Source of the DNA: Candidatus Cloacimonadota bacterium
Lineage (GTDB): Bacteria > Cloacimonadota > Cloacimonadia > Cloacimonadales > Cloacimonadaceae
Direction: 5' to 3'
Assembly (NCBI GenBank): GCA_028683635.1
Contig: JAQUHL010000128.1
Span: 1 to 6,168 of the forward strand
Length of the DNA: 6,168 bases
This document shows positions 1-6,168 of the stretch, one piece after another; position 1 is the first letter of the stretch; the number at the start of each line of letters is the position of its first letter. Below the pieces are notes generated by a model. That model ran no database searches and was not told the origin of the DNA. It saw only the letters and a program-made list of their open reading frames with translations. The position numbers and the translations under genes are program-made.

Positions 1-2426
1 TATGCCCCGTAAAGATTGAGAGCATAAGCAGTGCCACCCTGTTCCATGATTAGGTCCTGGTGATTGAATTTTACTATGCAGGCTTTCAGGACGAGATCCG
101 AGAGCATCGTAAGAGACCCAGTGGCATTGGACTTCCTGAAATGACTGCATCTGATTGTATCTGCTTCAGGACTGTGGTAGATAAATTGGTTTTCACTGCT
201 TCGGAAATTGATCTCATAGTTACGGAGCTGGCCATGATTGTATACATCACCATAGGCATTCAATGTGAAGTTATAGTATGTATTGTTTGTCAATATTCCG
301 GTGCTGCTGTTATCAAATCGTCCATAAACATCGAGAGATACCGAGCTGTTTTGATAATTCATGATTGTGGCATTGTTTATGAGATTGTTTACAGTGATGG
401 TACTGTTCAAAATGATCGTACCTTCCCAGATGATGTCATCAAAGCTGACATTCGATATATTTGCCAGGTTGCTCATCACCAATTTTGAAGAATTCCCTCC
501 GGTGATACTGGCATTACTGAGATATCCTCCACTTAGTGAAAGTATCTTTCCTTCTCTGGTATCACCGCTCAATATCAGGACTGAGCCACCGAGATTCAGG
601 ATAGTATTTGTAAGATACAGATCGCTCAATAGCTCCAGTGAACTGGCAGAGACGGTGTCGTAGAGCAAGGATACCGAGATGAATCCGGTATTGCTGAGGG
701 TTTGTGCATCTGTTCCGGAAAAATTCAGACGATAACAACTGATCGTGCCCGAATTCACCAGGTTTGAATAGCAATACAAATACAGGTAATAGCCGTCAGG
801 ATGGTTCTGGATAATACCCTGGTTATCCAGATCTCCGTAAACATGGAGGTAATTGGAAGAATTCTGGTTCTGGATAATCCCAGTATTAACCAGGGTATCG
901 GCAATGGTAGTATTGCTGGATAGGGAGATCAGCCCGGCAAAGGTGATGGACTGAAAGCTGCAGTAGTTCACGAAACCTCCATTGACCATACTGAGCCTGG
1001 AGCTGAGATCGGATAGCACTGCTGCATAATACAAATTACAGTTATCAAGTATCATATCAGCTCCCTCCGCCAGCAGCAAACTTGCCGAATTGAAGTTCAG
1101 GCTGCAGTTTTGAAAATAGATGTCTCCAATTGCCGTCACTGATGAGGTCTCGTTGCTGTCGACGAAACTTGTTCCACTGAAGGCGTGACCCGAGGGGAAG
1201 ATAATTTGCTGGGACTGGCTACCGTTTAGATTCAGTAAATAGTTGTTCCACACACCGTAGTTGCTTGCATTCCCAGCCAGATAGACATACAGGTCATAAC
1301 CTCCGTAACTGCGGATTGTGCCATGATTGGTGAGGTTTCCGCTGATATTAAGGTGGTAAGAGGAATTATTGTTTTGGATGGTACCGTGGTTGACAAGGTC
1401 TCCATTCAAGTTTGTATTGGAGATCAATTCCATGGTACCGAGATTGGTGATAGAGTTCAAGGTTACGCTCGAGATCCTGGCATTGCCACTCATATTAAGG
1501 TTGTTTTCCAAGCTGGAGATTATCTCCGTTTCATAGAGACTTGTACCTGTCAGATTCAGATCAAATCCACCAGGATTGAGATATAAGGGAGCATTGTTCA
1601 GGTCCATCTGGGAGGCCTGGATATACAAATCCTCTTCCACCACATGGATAGGACTTTGGGAATTGGTATCGGTAAAAAGGCTACCCGCAAAAGGATGGTT
1701 TACACCAAAACAGATATTTTGTGGTTCAGTTCCGTTTAGATTCAGGCTATATGCTGTCCAGGTGCCATAATTCAGCACATTGGCATCGGCATAAACAATT
1801 AGGTTATAGCTTTGGGGATAGGATTGGATGGTTCCATAGTTTACGAAGTCCCCGTGAATGCTCAAGTTCCCCGTTTCCGTGGACCCGTTTTGGATGGTGC
1901 CATGGTTCGTGATGTTGTAAGCCGTCGAGTTTCCCGTAAAATATATTGAGCCCTGTAATATGAGATTACTAACTGGAGTGTTGGATATCCACAAATCTGT
2001 TCCCTCCATTGCCGAGGAAGCAATACCGGTGATGGTCGAATTATAGATTTTGACGTTAGTGAAGCCAATGCTTTTGGCCTGGCCGGACTGGGTATAAGCC
2101 TTGAGGTTGACTGGCCCGTTGAAGGATGAAACATTGGCAAAATATAGCTGTTCTCCGCAATAGACATCGCCCAGACCACTAATTCCGGAGATTGAACCGG
2201 AGGCTTTGATTGGATTACTCTGGGTGCTTTGCAAAACCCGGGGATTTTCTCCTCTGAGATATAAGTACGAGGGATTGAACAAACCAGCATTGATAATATC
2301 GCCATAGCTATAAATACTAAGGCCGTAGCCGTGGGGAGCCTGGCCAATCTGGCCATTATTGATCAGCAGACCGTAATGGTTCAGATTGCAGCTTGAAAAG
2401 CTGGAATTGTATATCAATCCGTTGTT
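1..2426 (-). repeat. Five tandem ~170-residue (~510 bp) units within the secreted protein
   Basis: Aligning the N-x-G anchor triplets gives units at residues 258-430, 431-602, 603-770, 771-940 and 941 to the edge, with periods of 173, 172, 168 and 170. In nucleotides these begin at 2426, 1907, 1391, 887 and 377. Each unit has the same order: 'N-x-G-x-I-x-N', a strand with G-D/N, a second 'N-x-G-x-I', a Tyr-rich strand, a third 'N-x-G', then 'L-N-L-N/S-G', and a longer variable part ending in a hydrophobic L-x-L strand. A 14-base identity, CCGTTTAGATTCAG, recurs at 1222-1235 and 1732-1745, exactly 510 bases (170 codons) apart. A more diverged copy may precede them, with its 'N-S-S-G-W-I' around residue 96. 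The array looks like old internal duplication, diverged in sequence but conserved in length. Alignment was by eye. Confidence 0.8.
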
Positions 2427-3197
2427 TGTAACATTGCGAAGCGTGCAGCCCGCGTACAGATTATGGATACCTGTAAGAGTGAGATTATTCATCTCACAGT
2501 TCTGCAAAGTTGGTTCGCTTAAGCCGCTGTCATTGTTGAAATTGAAGATAGAGCTACCATCACCAACGATGAGCAAATCCTTTAGTTTTGTGCTGCGGGA
2601 ATAGAGGTTGAAAGATGTTCGGGTCTCCCTGTCGATGAGATAAAGCACTACCTGATGGTCATTTCCGCTAAGCTGTGGCGTGTATGTGCCTCCCGGGGCA
2701 ATATATACATCACTGAGGGCAAATATGGTATCGATGGTGGCAGAAATTGTTGTGGTGCTCCTTGTTTTTATCCCCTGATATGAAGCTCCGCAACTCAGGG
2801 TACGATTCCCGCTCCCCAACCAGTTGAAATATGTGGGCACAAAATTGTATGAGACATTCAGATTCCCATAAAGATTCACTGTGAAAGTGTAGTTGCTACT
2901 GGTAATCCATCCCGAGGAATTGATGTTTCCACCCACGTTTATGCTGCAATAAGAATTGAGCCCTCCTCTCAGCATCGATTCATTACCAATGACAGATAAG
3001 TTATTGCAAAAAACGCTTGTATTCACATCCACAGTACCGTGGATAAAAACGTCATCATCCTGACCTGGAGTACCAGGGTTTTGCCAGGTATTGACATCCA
3101 TCCAATCACCACCATTGGTTGTGGAGTGAAATTCCACGGCGTAGATCAGGCTCGAAAACACAAAAAGGGCTGCCATCATGGCAATACAAGTCTTCAT
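1..3197 (-). CDS. Secreted repeat protein, probable right-handed beta-helix adhesin-like protein (3' end outside window)
   Basis: An open frame without a stop runs from ATG at 3197-3195 off the left edge, giving 1065 complete codons. The start is set by GGGGAGAG at 3209-3202 just upstream, and by the signal peptide it creates: Lys2, hydrophobic core about residues 5-18, likely cleavage after I-Y-A at residue 20. Residues 28-54 carry the pattern G-D-W...N-T-W...P-G..D-D-D-V-x-I, which often opens large exported repeat proteins in the FCB group. From about residue 80 the chain is Asn/Ser/Gly/Thr-rich with alternating hydrophobic positions and many 'N-x-G-x-I-x-N' steps, as expected of a parallel beta-helix or similar solenoid. 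No catalytic motif was seen. It is probably exported to the cell surface or medium. A C-terminal sorting or anchoring domain would lie outside the window, so the export route is unknown. Adhesin, carbohydrate-binding or structural roles are all possible. The reading frame is certain, the fold likely, the function unknown. Confidence 0.9.
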   Translation of the reverse strand, partial: MKTCIAMMAALFVFSSLIYAVEFHSTTNGGDWMDVNTWQNPGTPGQDDDVFIHGTVDVNTSVFCNNLSVIGNESMLRGGLNSYCSINVGGNINSSGWITSSNYTFTVNLYGNLNVSYNFVPTYFNWLGSGNRTLSCGASYQGIKTRSTTTISATIDTIFALSDVYIAPGGTYTPQLSGNDHQVVLYLIDRETRTSFNLYSRSTKLKDLLIVGDGSSIFNFNNDSGLSEPTLQNCEMNNLTLTGIHNLYAGCTLRNVTNNGLIYNSSFSSCNLNHYGLLINNGQIGQAPHGYGLSIYSYGDIINAGLFNPSYLYLRGENPRVLQSTQSNPIKASGSISGISGLGDVYCGEQLYFANVSSFNGPVNLKAYTQSGQAKSIGFTNVKIYNSTITGIASSAMEGTDLWISNTPVSNLILQGSIYFTGNSTAYNITNHGTIQNGSTETGNLSIHGDFVNYGTIQSYPQSYNLIVYADANVLNYGTWTAYSLNLNGTEPQNICFGVNHPFAGSLFTDTNSQSPIHVVEEDLYIQASQMDLNNAPLYLNPGGFDLNLTGTSLYETEIISSLENNLNMSGNARISSVTLNSITNLGTMELISNTNLNGDLVNHGTIQNNNSSYHLNISGNLTNHGTIRSYGGYDLYVYLAGNASNYGVWNNYLLNLNGSQSQQIIFPSGHAFSGTSFVDSNETSSVTAIGDIYFQNCSLNFNSASLLLAEGADMILDNCNLYYAAVLSDLSSRLSMVNGGFVNYCSFQSITFAGLISLSSNTTIADTLVNTGIIQNQNSSNYLHVYGDLDNQGIIQNHPDGYYLYLYCYSNLVNSGTISCYRLNFSGTDAQTLSNTGFISVSLLYDTVSASSLELLSDLYLTNTILNLGGSVLILSGDTREGKILSLSGGYLSNASITGGNSSKLVMSNLANISNVSFDDIIWEGTIILNSTITVNNLINNATIMNYQNSSVSLDVYGRFDNSSTGILTNNTYYNFTLNAYGDVYNHGQLRNYEINFRSSENQFIYHSPEADTIRCSHFRKSNATGSLTMLSDLVLKACIVKFNHQDLIMEQGGTAYALNLYGA

Positions 3198-3201
3198 CTT
3201 T

Positions 3202-3223
3202 CTCTCCCCGGTTCCAAAGAACC
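3202..3223 (-). promoter_or_regulatory. Leader hairpin and ribosome binding site of the secreted repeat protein
   Basis: In the transcript, GGTTC (3223-3219) and GAACC (3214-3210) form a perfect 5-bp stem with a 4-base loop. It is followed directly by GGGGAGAG (3209-3202). The GGAG core sits six bases before the ATG at 3197, a good Shine-Dalgarno distance that fixes this start. The hairpin abuts the ribosome site without covering it, so it may stabilise the 5' end or keep the site open. It could also be chance. Confidence 0.6.
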
Positions 3224-3257
3224 TTGTTTAAAATCTCATCAAATCACATACGAGAGC

Positions 3258-3286
3258 ACTAAACCCTCCCATTAGTATCTAGTCAA
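3258..3286 (-). promoter_or_regulatory. Predicted sigma70-like promoter for the secreted repeat protein
   Basis: Read on the minus strand, TTGACT (3286-3281, 5 of 6 match to TTGACA) is followed after exactly 17 bases by TTTAGT (3263-3258, 4 of 6 match to TATAAT). Transcription would start near 3251, giving a leader of about 54 bases. The surrounding DNA is AT-rich. Prediction by eye only. Confidence 0.5.
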
Positions 3287-3434
3287 GTATTTTTTCTTTA
3301 CACTCATCTCATTGGTGGACAGTATTATAGTGTGCCATAAGTTATCCTGTCCCCCGATAGTCTCCAGTTTGCAAATCTCGAAGCTGAGTTGCCAAAACGC
3401 TTCCATCATCAGTTCATCTCAACGACGCCGGTTT

Positions 3435-3460
3435 GGTGGCCGGTGAGGCACCTTTGTTTT
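3435..3460 (+). terminator. Terminator-like hairpin with T-rich tail, plus-strand direction
   Basis: GGTGGCC (3435-3441) pairs with GGCACC (3447-3452) around a GGTGA loop with one bulged G. It is followed by TTTGTTTT. This resembles a rho-independent terminator acting on plus-strand transcripts. There is no plus-strand gene to its left, so it would serve a short RNA, an upstream-initiated leader of the phosphonate operon, or antisense transcription from the neighbouring gene. The tail is interrupted by G and the stem is short. Confidence 0.35.
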
Positions 3461-3497
3461 CAATCTCACCCGGCTGTGACCGGGATTCACTTTGATA

Positions 3498-3527
3498 TTG
3501 ACAGATTTTACCGCCATTTCATCTTAT
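3498..3527 (+). promoter_or_regulatory. Predicted sigma70-like promoter for the phosphonate operon
   Basis: TTGACA (3498-3503, perfect -35 match) is followed after 18 bases by TCTTAT (3522-3527, 4 of 6 match to TATAAT). Initiation near 3534 would give a leader of about 55 bases before the ATG at 3589, close to the leader length predicted for the divergent gene. Prediction by eye only. Confidence 0.5.
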
Positions 3528-3566
3528 GAAACCGATGCGGACTAGCTTTTGATAACAGAATCTTGT

Positions 3567-3580
3567 TCCTGCGCAGGAGA
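3567..3580 (+). promoter_or_regulatory. Palindromic ribosome binding site of the phosphonate operon
   Basis: TCCTGCGCAGGA at 3567-3578 is a perfect 12-base palindrome. Its right arm contains the Shine-Dalgarno sequence AGGAGA (3575-3580), eight bases before the ATG at 3589. In RNA the left arm (UCCU) could pair with AGGA and hide the ribosome site in a 4-bp hairpin with a GCGC loop. In DNA the palindrome could be an operator. The spacing favours ATG 3589 over the in-frame TTG at 3583, which would lie only two bases from the ribosome site. Confidence 0.5.
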
Positions 3581-3588
3581 CTTTGAAT

Positions 3589-4887
3589 ATGAAAAAAGTA
3601 TATGTCGGGATGAGTGCCGATATTATTCATCCTGGTCATCTGAATATCATTGCCCGGGCGGCAGAATATGGTAATGTCTGTGTGGGTGTGCTCACCGATC
3701 AGGCCATCGCCAGCTACAAACGGCTTCCCTACCTGAGTTATGAACAGCGCTCCACAATCGTCCGTGCCCTCAAAGGTGTAAAAGAAGTCATCCCCCAGGA
3801 AACATTGGATTACAGGCCAAATTTGAGGGCTTTAAAGCCAGATTTCGTGGTCCACGGTGATGACTGGAAAGAGGGAGTACAAAAAGATACGCGTCAACAG
3901 GTCATCGATACTCTTGCCGGGTGGGGCGGGCAACTGATCGAGGTTCCCTATACCCAGGGCATTTCCTCCTCCCGGTTGAACCGCGCCATCAGAGAGCTGG
4001 GTACCACCCCTGATCTGCGCCGGGCTGCCTTGCGCAGGCTGATTCATGCTAAACCGATCGTTCGCATTAGCGAGGCTCACAACGGGCTTTCCGGCTTGAT
4101 TATCGAGCATACCCGCATCTCTTCTCCAGCAGGGATCAGGGAGTTTGACGGTATGTGGGCCAGCAGTCTCACGGATTCCACGGTGCGGGGAAAGCCTGAT
4201 ATCGAAGCTCTTGATATTTCCTCGCGCCTGGTAAACGTCAACGACCTTTTGGAAGTGACCACCAAACCCATCATTTTCGATGGCGATACCGGTGGAAAAA
4301 CGGAGCACTTTATCTATACTGTACGAACCCTTGAGCGGCTGGGAGTATCTGCAGTCATCATCGAAGATAAGGTTGGCCTCAAGATGAATTCCCTATTTGG
4401 CAATGAGGTAAAACAGCAGCAGGACAGCATATCAAACTTTACTGCCAAGATCCAGGCCGGGAAACGTGCCCAGATTACCCAGGATTTTATGGTCATTGCC
4501 CGCATTGAAAGCCTGATCCTGGGTGCGGGTATTCAGGATGCGCTTTCCCGGGCTCAAGCCTATATGGAAAGCGGATGTGATGGAATCATGATCCATTCCA
4601 AACAACCCGATCCCGGCGAAATCCTCCAGTTCTGTGATAGGTACAATTCGTTCCCAAACAGGGTTCCGCTCGTGGTCGTTCCCTCCACCTTTGACAGCAT
4701 TTACGAAGACGAACTCGCTCAGGCCGGCGTCAGCGTGGTGATTTATGCCAATCAGCTTCTGCGCAGTGCCTATCCGGCAATGCTCAAAACCGCCCGGTCG
4801 ATTTTAAAGCATGGCAGAGCCTTGGAAGCAGGCCCAGACATGATGTCCGTCAAAGAGATTATAAACCTCATTCCGGAGAAAGAATGA
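3589..4887 (+). CDS. aepX: Bifunctional cytidylyltransferase-like / phosphoenolpyruvate mutase fusion (Fom1-type architecture)
   Basis: This 432-residue protein carries two domains. Residues 1-135 are an HxGH-class nucleotidyltransferase: H-P-G-H at 14-17 and I-S-S-S-R-L at 125-130, the two nucleotide-binding signatures shared with glycerol-3-phosphate cytidylyltransferases. Residues about 156-432 are phosphoenolpyruvate mutase, which rearranges PEP to phosphonopyruvate and creates the C-P bond. Visible mutase features are E-A-H-N-G-L-S-G (162-169), G-M-W-A-S-S-L (188-194), D-G-D-T-G-G (231-236), the hallmark E-D-K-x5-N-S (259-268) and D-G-I-M-I-H-S-K (331-338). The intact EDK-x5-NS separates it from isocitrate lyase and methylisocitrate lyase relatives. 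Fom1 of fosfomycin biosynthesis has this domain order, and its N-terminal domain attaches CMP to 2-hydroxyethylphosphonate. By analogy (inference) this one activates a phosphonate alcohol or amine with CTP. The protein is probably cytosolic. Its stop overlaps the next start in ATGA, implying translational coupling. The mutase call is very firm; the nucleotidyl acceptor is unknown. Confidence 0.95.
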   Translation: MKKVYVGMSADIIHPGHLNIIARAAEYGNVCVGVLTDQAIASYKRLPYLSYEQRSTIVRALKGVKEVIPQETLDYRPNLRALKPDFVVHGDDWKEGVQKDTRQQVIDTLAGWGGQLIEVPYTQGISSSRLNRAIRELGTTPDLRRAALRRLIHAKPIVRISEAHNGLSGLIIEHTRISSPAGIREFDGMWASSLTDSTVRGKPDIEALDISSRLVNVNDLLEVTTKPIIFDGDTGGKTEHFIYTVRTLERLGVSAVIIEDKVGLKMNSLFGNEVKQQQDSISNFTAKIQAGKRAQITQDFMVIARIESLILGAGIQDALSRAQAYMESGCDGIMIHSKQPDPGEILQFCDRYNSFPNRVPLVVVPSTFDSIYEDELAQAGVSVVIYANQLLRSAYPAMLKTARSILKHGRALEAGPDMMSVKEIINLIPEKE

Positions 4888-6038
4888 TCGATCCCCAGAT
4901 CTTTGTAAAGATGTTATCGGATTCCGGGATAAATTTCTATGCAGGCGTGCCGGATTCTCTTCTATCGGAGCTATGCAACTGCCTCGCGGACAATCTGGAT
5001 GAAACTCACTATCTGATCTGTGCCAATGAAGGATCTTCCATTGCCCTGGCCACTGGTCACTACCTGGCAACCGGAACTCCGGGAGCCGTTTATATGCAGA
5101 ATTCCGGATTGGGTAATGCCCTGAATCCCCTGCTTTCCCTCGCCGATCCTGAAGTCTATGCCATCCCCATGCTGCTGATCATTGGCTTCAGGGGAGAACC
5201 CGGGATAAAGGATGAACCCCAGCACCTCAAACAGGGCAGAGTGCAAAATGCCTTGCTGGATGCCGCCGAAATACCTTATCGGGTGCTGGGCAAAGAAAGC
5301 TTGGATTACCCCCTCCTGATCCAGGAAATGCTGGATCTGGCCATCTTAAGATCTGGCCCCACCGCCCTCGTCATCCGCAAAGGATGTTTCCAGAGCTACC
5401 GGATCCTTCCTTCCCCCCTTCCTCAAAGCTCAGCCCTGCTAAGGGAAAGCGCTCTGAAGATTATCCTGGACCGCCTGGGAAAAGAGCTCATCATCTCCAC
5501 CACTGGAAAATGCTCCCGGGAAGTTTTCGAAATCCGTCGTCAGCAAGCTCTTCCCTGCCGGGATTTTCTCACCGTTGGTTCAATGGGGCATGCCTCTTCC
5601 ATCGCTCTGGGAATAGCTTTGGAAAAACCGGATAAAAGAGTCATCTGCCTCGATGGAGATGGTGCTTTGATCATGCACATGGGCTCTCTGGCAGTGATCG
5701 GCAAACACCATCCTCCCAATTTCATCCATATCGTTTTGAACAATCACTGTCACGAATCGGTTGGAGGACAGCCCACCCCTTCTGAACTTCTGGATCTGAA
5801 GCTTCTTGCCCAGGCTGCGGGATATCCCCGATACCTGTTTGCAGATGATCCCTCCAGCCTGGAAACAGCACTTGAAGAATGCCGGCAGCATTTTGCCTGC
5901 ACCTTGCTGGAAGTGCTTATCCATCCCGGCTCCCGGGAGGATCTGGGACGCCCAAGTTCCAGCCCCAGAGACAATAAACAAGAATTTATGCACCTCATTG
6001 GTAAAGCTAAAAACTCTATAGAAAAGTGTAATCAATGA
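4884..6038 (+). CDS. aepY: Phosphonopyruvate decarboxylase (thiamine diphosphate-dependent)
   Basis: This 384-residue protein decarboxylates phosphonopyruvate to phosphonoacetaldehyde, the step that pulls the unfavourable PEP mutase equilibrium forward. The N-terminal pyrimidine-binding domain (about 1-170) has G-V-P-D-S (21-25) and the cofactor-activating glutamate E49 in A-N-E-G-S-S. The C-terminal pyrophosphate-binding domain (about 190-350) has the thiamine diphosphate/Mg motif G-D-G (258-260) ending in N-N (286-287), then H-E-S-V-G-G-Q-P-T (290-298). The late L-G-R-P-S-S-S-P-x-x-N-K (354-365) is also usual for this family. Length is normal. The nearest alternative, sulfopyruvate decarboxylase, shares the fold, but the PEP mutase directly upstream settles the assignment. 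The start is ATG within the ATGA overlap, with GGAG at 4875-4878 five bases before it. It ends in a second ATGA overlap with the next gene. No transaminase or phosphonoacetaldehyde dehydrogenase is in the window, so the fate of the aldehyde is not shown. Confidence 0.95.
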   Translation: MIDPQIFVKMLSDSGINFYAGVPDSLLSELCNCLADNLDETHYLICANEGSSIALATGHYLATGTPGAVYMQNSGLGNALNPLLSLADPEVYAIPMLLIIGFRGEPGIKDEPQHLKQGRVQNALLDAAEIPYRVLGKESLDYPLLIQEMLDLAILRSGPTALVIRKGCFQSYRILPSPLPQSSALLRESALKIILDRLGKELIISTTGKCSREVFEIRRQQALPCRDFLTVGSMGHASSIALGIALEKPDKRVICLDGDGALIMHMGSLAVIGKHHPPNFIHIVLNNHCHESVGGQPTPSELLDLKLLAQAAGYPRYLFADDPSSLETALEECRQHFACTLLEVLIHPGSREDLGRPSSSPRDNKQEFMHLIGKAKNSIEKCNQ

Positions 6039-6168
6039 TACTCTTTTTGCTTGTCCTCTTCATGTTTCTTCCCTGGGTCTTACATGCCTATTTGGATCCC
6101 GGAACGGGAACCATCCTGGTGAATCTGCTTTTCGCCGGGCTGGCCACCCTGTTCTATTCTCTCAAGGG
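6035..6168 (+). CDS. Small membrane or exported protein with YLDPGTG motif (5' part only)
   Basis: The ATG at 6035 overlaps the decarboxylase stop (ATGA) and opens a frame that runs to the right edge, with 44 codons visible. The ribosome site is weak (AGAAAAG around 6020-6026), so translation probably depends on coupling to the upstream gene. Residues 1-16 are strongly hydrophobic (L/F/V/M-rich) and end in V-L-H-A, which could be a signal peptide cleaved before Y19 or a first membrane span. Then comes Y-L-D-P-G-T-G (19-25), followed by a second hydrophobic stretch (about 27-42) ending with a lysine. From memory, Y-[LI]-D-P-G-T-G immediately followed by a membrane helix recurs in small bacterial proteins of unknown function, but I cannot give a family name. 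Sharing this operon suggests a role in moving, transferring or displaying the phosphonate product at the membrane. That is inference; total length and C-terminal domains are unknown. Confidence 0.8.
   Translation, partial: MILFLLVLFMFLPWVLHAYLDPGTGTILVNLLFAGLATLFYSLK

Larger units (their letters stand above)
3198..3588. other. Divergent intergenic region between the secreted protein gene and the phosphonate operon
   Basis: This 391-base stretch separates two head-to-head transcription units. It contains a promoter for each direction, a leader hairpin on each side, a terminator-like hairpin at 3435-3460 and a second short stem (CCCGG at 3469-3473 with CCGGG at 3480-3484). The stretch 3287-3434 has no convincing gene. 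A 45-codon minus-strand frame at 3272-3409 is open but lacks a good ribosome site and overlaps the -35 box of the minus-strand promoter. No tRNA, inverted-repeat ends of a mobile element or riboswitch of a class I recognise was seen. Confidence 0.7.

Noticed and set aside
60..488. 142-codon plus-strand frame and other plus-strand frames at 361-663, 1323-1586 and 2386-2604
   Set aside because: They lie antisense to the repeat protein, lack ribosome binding sites, and their products look like translated reverse complements without recognisable domains.
1862..2356. 164-codon minus-strand frame within the repeat-protein region
   Set aside because: It is out of frame with the 1065-codon repeat protein, which has a signal peptide, ribosome site and internal repeats. 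The alternative translation shows no family motif and no regular pattern.
1..3197. Frameshift or pseudogene in the repeat-protein gene
   Set aside because: Reading codon by codon from 3197 to the left edge found no stop and no break in the repeat pattern. The missing 3' end is only the window boundary.
3526..3552. Eight-codon leader peptide (ATG 3526 to TGA 3552) before the mutase gene
   Set aside because: Its first ATG overlaps the predicted -10 box and would not be transcribed from that promoter. There is no ribosome site and no run of one amino acid to suggest attenuation.
3583..3588. In-frame TTG at 3583 as the start of the mutase fusion
   Set aside because: It lies only two bases after the Shine-Dalgarno AGGAGA, whereas the ATG at 3589 has the usual eight-base spacing and begins with a typical M-K-K before the first strand of the nucleotidyltransferase fold.
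3832..4308. Minus-strand 158-codon frame antisense to the mutase fusion, and similar antisense frames in 4804-6035
   Set aside because: The plus-strand genes in the same place have complete catalytic motifs, ribosome sites and overlapping junctions. The antisense frames have none of these.
4492..4525. V-I-A-R-I-E-S-L-I-L-G in the mutase as a possible active-site variant
   Set aside because: From memory this form is common among bacterial phosphoenolpyruvate mutases, and the other catalytic motifs are intact, so it is not a sign of changed function.

Overview
This window looks like part of a chromosome from a Gram-negative bacterium of the FCB type. Candidatus Cloacimonadota or a relative is my best guess, and it is tentative. 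The reasons are a very large secreted beta-helix-like protein rich in Asn, Ser and Gly, moderate GC, GGAG-type ribosome binding sites, and sigma70-like -35/-10 pairs rather than the TAnnTTTG promoters of core Bacteroidota. No RNA gene, CRISPR array, insertion sequence or phage gene was seen.

Layout. Positions 1-3197 are one uninterrupted minus-strand reading frame. It begins with a signal peptide and runs off the left edge (1065 codons visible, no stop). The exported product has at least five consecutive copies of a ~170-residue unit built from short 'N-x-G-x-I' strand-turn steps. Positions 3198-3588 are a divergent intergenic region. It holds one plausible promoter for each direction, hairpins in both leaders, and a terminator-like hairpin of unclear purpose. 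Positions 3589-6168 are a plus-strand operon of at least three genes joined by ATGA stop/start overlaps.

The operon encodes the committed steps of phosphonate (C-P bond) biosynthesis. Gene 1 fuses an HxGH-class cytidylyltransferase domain to phosphoenolpyruvate mutase, the domain order of Fom1 from fosfomycin biosynthesis. Gene 2 is the thiamine-diphosphate-dependent phosphonopyruvate decarboxylase that makes the pathway irreversible by forming phosphonoacetaldehyde. Gene 3, cut by the right edge, begins a small membrane or exported protein with a Y-L-D-P-G-T-G motif.

How they may work together (inference): mutase and decarboxylase make phosphonoacetaldehyde. An enzyme outside the window would convert it to 2-aminoethylphosphonate or 2-hydroxyethylphosphonate. 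The cytidylyltransferase domain could then activate that headgroup as a CMP ester, either for transfer to a lipid, glycan or protein, or as a carrier for further tailoring. The coupled membrane protein and the neighbouring exported repeat protein fit a cell-surface destination but do not prove it.
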